Assembly (NCBI GenBank): GCA_015179025.1
Contig: WHUX01000599.1
Location: 1-17,554, forward strand
DNA from: Terfezia claveryi
Lineage: Eukaryota; Ascomycota; Pezizomycetes; Pezizales; Pezizaceae
Direction: 5' to 3'
Length of the DNA stretch: 17,554 bases
Part shown: piece by piece, positions 1 through 7,324 of the stretch
How positions within the stretch are numbered: position 1 is the stretch's first letter
Layout of the letters: every line of letters starts with the position of its first letter
The notes under the pieces: model-generated
Told to the model about the DNA's origin: nothing
The model's input: the letters and a program-made list of their open reading frames with translations, nothing else
Databases searched by the model: none
Program-made: the position numbers and the translations under genes

Positions 1-2160
1 CTGACTCATTGTAGGTAGAGAGAAAACCGTGTCTAACGTATCCTCATACCTACAGAGCCCTTCAGTTTGTACACAATTTGGTGGGTAATTCGATCACATT
101 GAACGACGGTCCAATCGTTGTGCTTGCTCAACCGAAAGGAATATAATTCTATCCGCTGGTAGCCTGGTGACACTGTGAGACGTTACTCCTTGCGGTTAGC
201 ACCTGATATATGTGGAACTATTTTGCCAGAAAACGCCTGGAGATTGTTGCTCTGAGGAGTCCCTCAACATCGAACTGCTCTGCCGAACTACACCCCCGAC
301 CCTAGTCTGGTTCCACAGCCTGACAAGCATACTAACGCATTGTGTACAGACTCCATTATCTGCCTTCGAAATGTCGAACATGTTCAATCTCTCCATTGAC
401 CTCACTCCCATGACTCGACTTAACCCCGCGCCGAAGAAGCCTTGCGGCTACAAAAATATATATATACTTTCTTTAAATACTCATCATTCCTATTCGATCT
501 CAGTAAGGGTTCCGGGTGGGATTCAGGACAAGGTTATAGACTAGGCGGCAAACGCAGTGGTAACATCAAATACATCACGTTAAGTCACCTTTTGGGGCCT
601 TAAATTTGGATCTCGGGGGTATGCTTTAATTTTGCGATAGATACCAAGGTAGCCTTGTTAGTCACCATGTCCGTAGATTGGTTTTAGGGGAATTAATTTT
701 TTAAAAATCAGGCATTTTGGTGTTGGCCATGTTGGGGAGCCAAACGAGCAGATACTACCTGAGTATATATAACCCGAGCAAGTTCATACCAATCAGAGTT
801 CCACCCAACGAATGTGCATACCAGACTGCCAATAATGAGTGAGGTTACTTACTTCCACTGAAATAATAGTCCAACCAAATCTTTTTTTTCAAACCTCTGT
901 ACTCATATGCGGTCCCCACCCGCCGGACTATTATAAATAACGATTACCGTACCTAGCTAAGTGTCTTTGCTATTTACTTTGCTGATACCTATTGCGAACA
1001 CTTCTACCTGCTTAACGGACGTATGAGTTATTTCTTCTCTTCACATGTGCACACATGGTTTTCACATGTATCCTACTATCTTCGCTTACCAGCCTATGTA
1101 CCAATAATCGGTGCATCTAGTTAATACGTGTGCATATGGTTTAACTGCTTACGCATGTACACCCTTAGATAGGTTATTTAGCTTAGACTATTTTGCTCTA
1201 TCTTTACCCTGATCTCGTATGTATATACGAGCTCTCAGGACACCCACGTATTCTATATAATGCTTCTTGAGATAGACTCAATAAGACGGTCTACCTTGAC
1301 TGCACACTCCATAAGCTGCTTGGACTCGCACTCGCACTCTGCTATATTGCACAACTAGGTAGTCCACCGCTGCTTCCTCCGTTTAAATCTCCGCGATACC
1401 CTTTTTCAATACGGTACAAAACTAAAATAATTAACGTGAGTAACAGTCAGTCGTAAGTGTCATGAGAATAAAATATAAAAATTAACGAAATAATTGGTAA
1501 GCCAAAAGTAAAAGATTATAAAATCAACGCGGAGCGAAAAAAAAGGGTAATCAAAGCAGACAAAATGTGAAGTCACGCGTAAAGTCACGAACTACCATGC
1601 TGTCTGTCATTCATTTGCTAGATGGCACCCTAGATGGCCCCGAGAGGCCTGACTGAAGTCCGTAGTCTGATTTGAAGTCCGCGTGAATCGAGAAATCGAA
1701 AAGGTTGGTAAAAGTACTGGAAAAAACAGATTAACTAGAAAACGGGAGAATGAGAGCTAGGGTAACTAGTGTGCTCACGGTAGCCCGGGGGTGCGAGGGG
1801 TAGTGCAAAGAAAGTCAGCAATACCCGCAGCGTCAGCGTGGCCTCAATTTCTAGATGTTAGTCTGGTTGGTCCACACCCTCCACAGATATAAACCACGGG
1901 AAGTTCCAGATTTGAACTTTCTATAACTCCAGTCATGTTCCAGTTTTGTCTATGGCAGGGATATGCATGACGCGCTTGAGGATGTGATGAAGGTCTTATA
2001 AATCAAACTGTCATGAGAATAAGAATAATTTGCAATCTCTGTTCCTAGGGAACTCCCGGTATATATTATAATCTATTCCTTCGCACCCATAGTGGGGCAA
2101 TATATGATGTATGAGTGGACGGATAAATTGGCGACCCTGATTACCTATGGTACCCTCAAA
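1..2160. other. Non-coding or unrecognised stretch
   Basis: I see no recognisable gene here. Overlapping open frames of 71 codons (minus, 196-411) and 110 codons (plus, 212-544) cover the same bases. Neither contains a motif I know, and both are short enough to occur by chance. The base composition is mixed, with a purine-rich, A-rich patch at about 1430-1560. A short T-run followed by a SINE-tail-like sequence at 881-915 is listed separately. Confidence 0.5.
881..920 (-). repeat. Possible degraded 3' end of the SINE-like family
   Basis: A run of eight T is followed by a segment containing GTACTCATATGC and then GGTCCCC. The two clear SINE copies in this window read T-run, then TACTCCTATGC, then GCCCC at the same relative spacing. 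The agreement is partial: the downstream GC hairpin is not preserved, and I see no target-site duplication. This may be an old copy of the family or a chance resemblance. Confidence 0.25.
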
Positions 2161-2391
2161 AATTGCAGACCTCACTTCGTTCAGAAGGTACGAATAAGTC
2201 CCCTCCCCTGAACCCTGACTGTAGTACTAATCTACTTTCGATAGCCTGCATTTCTATCCCACAACCAACCAGACTAAGCCCACAAAATGAGTACCATTCG
2301 CACCCCAGACGCAGTTTTTTGCGGATCCGCCCAGATCTGTACTGTCGCCACCAACCCACTGTGGCAGGCTTGATCCAGCTGCGAACAGATT

Positions 2392-2691
2392 GTGCTACAT
2401 GGCAAAGCAAGACCAGGACTTGAGACCCAAGTTAATGGATTGCCCATAACAGCAGGTAGTAAGGAAGCTCTCATCGCGCGGTGCCGGGGTGAGCTAGAGG
2501 TTGTGAAGCTGCGGCGGCCGGTATTCGAGGAGGAGCAGGAGGCGATCCTCGAGGAGTGGAGGGAGTGGATTTTCTTCAAAAATAGAAAAGAGATCAGAAA
2601 GTCAGAAGAACGCCACCGTCACACAAGAAGCCGACCACAAAATATATGGATGTTGCTAAGTTATAACCTGGGAATGAGGGTTCGTGGCTAG
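2392..2691 (+). other. Weak open frame with an acidic, Glu-rich middle
   Basis: About 99 codons are open, starting at a non-ATG or weak start. The middle part, encoded at about 2455-2580, is rich in Glu, Arg and Leu (motif FEEEQEAILEEWREW) and could form an amphipathic or coiled-coil helix. That stretch has higher GC content than its surroundings. A second plus frame of 86 codons (2163-2423) and minus-strand frames overlap it. No family is recognised. The frame runs into the tandem repeat beginning at 2663, which suggests that its end is not a conserved coding end. It could be an exon or gene remnant, or chance. Confidence 0.15.
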
Positions 2692-2920
2692 TTTTAATAG
2701 GAGTATACGAATGGATTGGAATGCGTTAGATATGGAGCGAATTTCTGGTTACTATTCCCTATTGGATTTTTTCCCTACGAGCTAAATAACATAATCTGGG
2801 AATTAGGGTTTGTGGCTGGTTGTAATAGGGGTATACTAATTATGGAGAATGCATTGCAATGCATTAGATATGGAGCGAAATTTCTGGTTACTACCTATTC
2901 CTTATTGGATTATTTTCCCC
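2663..2920. repeat. Two-copy diverged tandem repeat, period about 128 bp
   Basis: Unit 1 (2663-2790) and unit 2 (2791-2920) start with ATAACCTGGGAAT and ATAATCTGGGAAT respectively. They share, in order, GGGTT(C/T)GTGGCT, TAATAGG(A/G)GTATAC, TTAGATATGGAGCGAA, TTTCTGGTTACTA and TATTGGAT, with small indels between. The copies are clearly homologous but diverged, so the duplication is not recent. A 130-codon plus frame (2716-3108) reads through the second unit. Because it straddles a repeat boundary and lacks any motif, I do not call it a gene. Confidence 0.85.
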
Positions 2921-3108
2921 ATGATGCTTTAGACTGTGCTCGACTTCTCCACTTTCCAATTTCTCTGTTTATTTGCTATTGCTTACGAATGAATCCTCCC
3001 CACCCCCCCCAACCCATTGCAGATGCGGATTTCCTTTGCTTCGCCGCTGTATGTCTCCTTGTCTATCTAGAGAGGAACTGGCATTGTACCTCCCCAAGAG
3101 GTAAGTAA

Positions 3109-3518
3109 GGACATAAGTACAGCACCCAACAGGGTGTGCAGCACGACAGGGTAATGCAACTCTTCCGGACTACCCACGAGAGCGCCTTGATCTAGTTACT
3201 GTTAGAATATCGTTCATTCCACCCACACCTAGCTATACCACATGCAATACTCTTTACTCATATGGCGTGCTTTCACAATCTTCTTTAGATGTAGGTTCAT
3301 ACATGTATAAATATCTCGTTCAACACGTATTCACGGTCTAACACTAGCCATCTCTTCTCTGTACACTCGACCTTTATTCGTATCCTCCTTCATTGGACGT
3401 TTGGCTCTCACTGCATACCTATTCCTTTAGGTTATGAGCCCGGTTCAAGCGCTTTGAGCCTCCAACGAATATCACAATGTCAGCTGAAGCAGGACCCTCT
3501 TCCAGACAACCTCGTACT
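3109..3518. other. Unrecognised stretch before the copia complex
   Basis: No gene is recognised. AGGTAAGTAAG near 3100 looks like a strong fungal intron donor, but no coding exon with a recognisable product leads into it, so I do not call an intron. This is the left flank of the copia insertion. The five bases just before the LTR (3514-3518, GTACT) would be half of a target-site duplication if the far end of the complex were intact, but that end is not visible. Confidence 0.4.
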
Positions 3519-3673
3519 TGTTGGAACGAGGGTAATAGGACAACGCAGGATAAGCTGACGTGAGATATGAGGGCTGATGTGAGATATGGGCGGTTAAGGG
3601 TGTCTATATTCGGATGTTTGAAAGGGTCAGCGGGGTATTTAAGACGGACGGATTTCCATACTCTCATGTATTC
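3519..3673 (+). repeat. Truncated 5' LTR of a Ty1/copia-type retrotransposon
   Basis: This segment begins TGTTGGAACGAGGGTAATAG and matches the second LTR at 5303 over about 150 bases, with roughly seven substitutions plus gaps of five and four bases. TGTTGGAA is a typical copia-type LTR start. A TATTTAA box (3636-3642) marks the likely promoter. Upstream of it lies a 19-bp direct repeat carrying TGACGTGAG and TGATGTGAG (3555-3573 and 3574-3593). Similarity to the second LTR stops abruptly after CATGTATTC at 3673. The next bases are reverse-transcriptase coding sequence, so the 3' part of this LTR and all of gag, protease and integrase are missing. Confidence 0.9.
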
Positions 3674-5276
3674 ATCACCGAAGACCCAGTTTGGCTAGGT
3701 ACTCAAGCAACTAGCTCCATACCTGAAGAGACGCATTTAACATTGACAGAAGCCCTAATGTCTCCATAAGTGGCTCAATGGGAAGCGGCAAAGCAGAGGG
3801 AATTGGAACAACTAGAACGTTATGGAGTATATGAGTGGGTAGATCATGTTCCGGAAGGAAAGCGAGTAGTAGATACCAAGTGGGTATTGAAGGAAAAAGA
3901 AGGAAAGAGCAAAAATGATCCCAAGCGATGCAAGGCTAGACTCACTACCAGAGGATTTATCCAACGACCTGGAGTCGATTTCCACTATACCTATGCTCCA
4001 GTCTGTCGGGAAGAAAGCTGGCACATCCTTATTGTGATTGCATTAACCAGAAACCTCATCATGCGTCAATGGAGCCTTCCTTAATGGACTAAACCAAGAA
4101 GAGCTGTATGTACGAAATCTCCACGCTACAGGCAGCAGGGCCTGGCAACTCGGAAATTGCTGTATGGGACCAAGCAGGCAGCTCACAATTGGAATCAGGT
4201 GCTAGACGACCTCCTGAAGGGCCTTGGTTTCCAACAGTGTTCTGACAACCCCGGTCTCTACTATAGAGTTAATGATGGTAGTATTATTGTTGTCCATGTA
4301 GACGACCTTCTGTGTGCATTTAGAACCATGGAAATCGAAGAAGTGTGGAGGAAGAGCATGGGTGCGCACATCCCTAGAGAGCGAGGAAGGCCTGAGAGGT
4401 TCCTAGGAATGAACTTTAGCTGGAACGATAAGGGTGCCATTATCTCAGGAGTATCCCCATAGAAAAACTGGCCCAGGATCTCGAAGTCACCAAACCGGCC
4501 GGAAGCCCATTCACTATCGACTTGGAGCCACTTGATGCAGTTGCTAGCGATCCCAAAGCTTTCCAAGTGATTACCGGACGTCTCCTCTTCATCACTCGTA
4601 TGTGGCGACCAGACATTAGATACGCTGTACAATGGTTATGCGTCAGAACCAAGTGTGCCTCACAGCAGGATATGAGAAGAGCACTCAGAATAATCGCCTA
4701 CCTGCTGCACACTAAGGATGAGGGAATCATGCTCGCCCCTACTGCAGAAGCTCCGATAGACATATTCTGCGACGCAGGGGAAGAAATTCTGCAGGAAAAG
4801 GCTACGTCTGGCATTCTTACCAAGCTCGGAGGATCGCCAATCTCCTGGGCATCCAGAAAGCAAGTCGTGACCACCCTGTCGTCAACAAAGGCCGAGTATA
4901 TTGCACTAAGGATGGGAGTGCAAGACGCTGCGTAAGGTCATGCAGTTCGTGGGAGAAGACCGGACCCCAAGAATATGGACGGACAACAAGGGAGCAGCAG
5001 CATCAACGGAGAATTCGGACTTCCACCGCAGGAAGAAGCACATACGGAGGCGCCACCACTTTATCCGAGAATACGCAGAGCAAGGAAGCGTGACGGTGCA
5101 CTGGGTGCCAGGAGATGAGAACCCGGCGGACATGCTACAAAAGTGGTTTTTTTTTTGTTTTTTTTTTAAATACTTGTTACTCCTATGCCGCCCCGTTAGG
5201 GGGGCCATGGGGTACAAAAGTGGTGATAGGACCCAGGTTGACCGAGCTTAAAGGACAGGCAGGAATGACGGATTAG
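3674..5276 (+). pseudogene. Ty1/copia pol remnant: reverse transcriptase and RNase H
   Basis: In an autonomous copia element this region makes the enzyme that copies element RNA into DNA and degrades the RNA strand. The order is canonical: EALMSP near 3750, KRVVDTKWVLK (3865-3900), YAPV near 3990, AFLNGLNQEELYV near 4070-4110, LLYGTKQAAHNW (4155-4195), HVDDLLC (Asp-Asp at 4301-4306), FLGMNF near 4405, then RNase H with STKAEY (4884-4901), IWTDNKGA and HWVPGDENPAD. It is dead. There is a TAA at 3767-3769. Frame changes occur near 4065, 4145, 4450, 4930 and 5136. Bases just before AFLNG, which normally encode the first catalytic Asp, are missing. The STEAEY Glu is Lys, and the Asp normally following KHI is Arg. 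A 66-bp retroposon interrupts the last codons (5147-5212), and the original stop is probably TAG at 5274-5276. Confidence 0.93.
5136..5223 (-). mobile_element. 5'-truncated SINE-like insertion with 11-bp target duplication
   Basis: The direct repeat TACAAAAGTGG flanks the insert at 5136-5146 and 5213-5223. Between them are 66 bases (5147-5212) that, read on the minus strand, end in a long A-tract interrupted by one C. Just before the tail is GCCCC-CCTAAC-GGGGC, which can fold into a five-pair hairpin with a six-base loop. The same hairpin and tail occur in the longer copy at 6925. The features fit target-primed retrotransposition of a 5'-truncated copy into the already frameshifted RNase H region. 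Confidence 0.9.
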
Positions 5277-5290
5277 GAGGGCGTCGTCCC

Positions 5291-5302
5291 ATTAGGAGGG
5301 CG
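5291..5302 (+). promoter_or_regulatory. Polypurine tract of the copia element
   Basis: ATTAGGAGGGCG lies directly against the start of the second LTR, where a copia element needs its plus-strand priming site. An almost identical ATTAGGAGGGCG occurs 19 bases upstream (5272-5283), so the tract is duplicated. Position is the main evidence; the purine run is short and ends in CG. Confidence 0.55.
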
Positions 5303-5529
5303 TGTTGGAACGAGGGTAATAGGACAATACAACGCAGGATAAGCCGACGTGAGTTATGAGGGCTGACGTGAGATATGGGCGGTTATGTCTATATTCGGAT
5401 GTTTGAAAGGGTCAGCGTGGTATTTAAGACGGACGGATTTCCTTACTTTCATGTATTCGTTAAGCAAGCGGCTTCTTTCTTAGTATATCGAATATACTAC
5501 TCGCGATACACGAAGAACGTAATGCTTCA
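5303..5529 (+). repeat. Second copia LTR, shared between two element parts
   Basis: This begins TGTTGGAACGAGGG, like the first copy. It contains the 19-bp direct repeat with two perfect GACGTGAG cores (5344-5362 and 5363-5381) and a TATTTAA box (5421-5427). A perfect 8-bp inverted repeat with a 3-base loop, TAGTATAT-CGA-ATATACTA (5481-5499), lies downstream, where an R-region RNA hairpin might be expected. The 3' end is uncertain because the other copy is truncated. CA at 5528-5529 is one candidate, giving about 227 bp. The RT/RNase H end lies to its left and a gag start lies about 50 bp to its right, so it acts positionally as both a 3' and a 5' LTR. Confidence 0.85.
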
Positions 5530-5576
5530 GTACTCACTCTCGAGTCCACCAAAACCCGCTAAACAGCGATGAAGAA

Positions 5577-6460
5577 ATGATGGAAACAGTGCACGTTAAC
5601 GCAGCTTCTATACCTCCTCCACCTCCACCTCCCCAACCTCCTCTCCCAACACCTCGAGACTTCAAATCAAGTGTGAAGATCGAGATCTAGAGGATCTAAA
5701 AATTACGAGCTAGGCCCCAACAAATGCCCATGATCTTCGATGTCGAGTGGTTGTACTGTTGTACACGGTTACTCTCCTCCTATATGTGCATCCGCTGCTG
5801 ATCATGCCATGCCACCCATAAGAATATTGAGCCGGAATCCCTTCTTCTGCCTATTCAGGTGCTTTCGGAACAAATCTTAGTCCAAATTAGTAGACACCGA
5901 TCTACTCACAAAATTTGGCAGTATCTCCGCAAATCCTACCATAAGGATACTCCACTATCCTATGTTCATGAGATACCATCCTTCGAAATCCGGTGGATGC
6001 GCCTTACCCCAAACGCTCGCCCAGGCAGCTTTAAGGCTGTTTATAGAACACTTCTAGAGCTAGAAGACCATAAGCGAGAGTACCTCCTAGCATCTCTGGT
6101 TACAATATCCTAACGTAGCGGACAATCTAACCACAAAGGAGAATCTTTCTTATGAAGATCTAAAAGAGACTAGCCATCAACTCGAGCTACAACGGCGGTA
6201 GTCTGGTTCAACGTAACAATACAGCGCTACTAGCCAACGGCCGCCAAAATATAACAAAGCTAAAAGGAAGAAAACTCAGCAAGCCACTCAAGCCACGCAA
6301 GCCACGCCAAGCAAATCACGCGAGCCTATACAACCTCCTGCAAACGTCACAGACATCGCTTCAAGGGACATGTCTGGCAGGATTGCCGGAAACTGAAGCG
6401 AGATCAGGAAAATAAGCAAAAAATTGCAAAGCTACAAGCTGCTATGTATTGCCGAAGTAG
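5577..6460 (+). pseudogene. Copia gag remnant (capsid/UBN2-like plus degenerate zinc knuckle)
   Basis: Gag builds the virus-like particle that packages element RNA. ATG at 5577 opens a frame MMETVHVNAAS, followed by seven prolines, and stops at TAG about 37 codons later. The reading then continues in another frame with KNYEL near 5700. A recognisable gag_pre/UBN2 core follows (5859-6113): SEQILVQIS, KIWQYLRKSYHKDTPLSYV and NARPGSFKAVYRTLLEL. After a frame change, YPNVADNLTTKENLSYEDL (about 6106-6162) continues the capsid. A QAT-repeat linker (about 6275-6310) leads to a decayed CCHC knuckle near 6340-6390, where GHVWQDC survives but the second Cys does not. Several stops and shifts make it non-functional. 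I chose the start for its proline-rich gag leader and its position after the LTR. Confidence 0.85.
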
Positions 6461-6911
6461 CTCAAACTTCCTTTGCTTACGCTGAAGGATTCGTTTCTGA
6501 GCATGCTCAGTCCGACCCTCAGGTTAGTACCATACATACCTGGAAACTTGACACGTGCGCAAAATCTCATATGACCTTTGATATAGGCCAATTCCACATC
6601 ATTCAACCACATAACGGAGTTGTAAGGGTTGGAGCTAATAACCTCTTACCTGTTGAAGGCAAGGGCACTGTTGTAATAAACGCTGCTCTTCCTAACAACA
6701 AAACCAACAGTCTGTATCATATTAGTGATGTGTTATATGTCCCCCTCCCTAGGAGCGGTCGGGTTCGAGACTAATATGTCCCTACTCTGACCCATAGCTT
6801 GTTTGCATGGAATGTTATCAAGTTGACAGCTGTATTGCTTGCGAGAGATTATGATGTTCATATTTTTTATAAAAATAATCTTGCGTCTCCTATATTGGTT
6901 GCAGTATTAGG
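6424..6911 (+). pseudogene. Copia aspartic protease remnant
   Basis: The element's protease normally cuts its own polyprotein. The frame 6424-6774 contains TWKLDTCAKSHMTFD, matching the copia protease core in which LDTGAxxHM is expected. The catalytic Asp is at 6550-6552, but the Gly of the D-T/S-G triad is Cys (6556-6558), so activity is very unlikely. VRVGANNLLPVEGKGTV and YHISDVLYVP follow in the family's usual order. The frame breaks at a 30-bp insertion (6744-6773). Beyond it, LTHSLFAWNVIKL and DYDVHIFY (about 6790-6880) continue the protease-integrase linker until the SINE-like insertion. Confidence 0.88.
6735..6782. mobile_element. 30-bp insertion flanked by a 9-bp direct repeat
   Basis: ATATGTCCC occurs at 6735-6743 and again at 6774-6782, with 30 bases between. 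Removing one repeat plus the insert brings the conserved DVLYVP motif next to the LTHSLFAWN continuation. The insert therefore looks like a real insertion with a target-site duplication rather than internal drift. It contains GGGTTCGAGAC, which resembles a tRNA T-arm or pol III B-box. It could be a short fragment of a tRNA-derived retroposon or filler DNA from break repair. Confidence 0.6.
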
Positions 6912-7324
6912 AACAAGCGTCCTTTTTTTTTTTTTTTTTTAAATACTTAGTACTCCTATGCAGCCCCGTTAGGGGGGCTATGAGGAGCCACGCGGAAACC
7001 CGGTGGATTCAAGGGAAAGCAAGTTAATCTGCCAACCCCACGCAAGCTAAATACAGAACTTGGAGGAGACCCATGCTGTCATTAACGGACTAGCCGATAA
7101 CCCGAAGGCCTGACTGGGCCCGACCGAAACGTGATGAACTTGAAGGACTGGAAAGTAGGGTGAACTCATACAAAAGGGATTCGTAAATGTTAGAACTGAT
7201 ACCAAAGAAGAAGGCCTGACTGGGCCCGACCGAAGCATGATGAACTTGAAGGACTGGAAAGTAAGGTGAACTCATACAAAAGAAATTCGTAAATGTTAGA
7301 ACTGATACCACAACAAGCGTCCTT
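6912..7324 (-). mobile_element. SINE-like retroposon, longest copy, with 13-bp target duplication
   Basis: AACAAGCGTCCTT occurs at 6912-6924 and 7312-7324 and flanks about 387 bases (6925-7311). On the minus strand the element runs from 7311 leftward and ends in a run of about 16 A, preceded by the GCCCC-CCTAAC-GGGGC hairpin also found in the 5147-5212 copy. No coding capacity is apparent. The 5' part is a 106-bp unit present twice in tandem. The 5' end reads TGGTATCAGTTCTAACA, which could hold a weak pol III A-box, but I see no convincing B-box. The element splits the copia protease-integrase linker. Its class is inferred from the A-tail, the target duplication, the size and the 5'-truncated sibling copy. 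Confidence 0.85.
7104..7311 (-). repeat. 106-bp tandem duplication inside the SINE-like element
   Basis: GAAGGCCTGACTGGGCCCGA begins at 7104 and again at 7210, and TGTTAGAACTGATACC recurs at 7188 and 7294. Both give a period of exactly 106. The units differ at about five positions, so the duplication is fairly young or is a fixed dimeric feature of the family. The second unit ends exactly at the element's 5' boundary. Confidence 0.92.

Noticed and set aside
863..934. Inverted repeat ATAATAGTCC / GGACTATTAT, considered as a 72-bp MITE
   Set aside because: The arms are only 10 bp with no extension. One or two such pairs at this spacing are expected by chance in the window, and no TA or other target duplication is convincing.
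2690..2830. TTAGGG-like bases as interstitial telomere repeat
   Set aside because: Only single occurrences of AGGGTT or TTAGGG exist, not an array.
2716..3108. 130-codon plus frame as a membrane protein gene
   Set aside because: It reads across the boundary of the 128-bp tandem repeat, and its hydrophobicity comes from T-rich DNA rather than clear transmembrane design.
6275..6310. CAAGCCAC(G/T) triple repeat as a regulatory iteron
   Set aside because: It encodes QAT repeats in the gag linker before the zinc knuckle, a place where low-complexity repeats are common.
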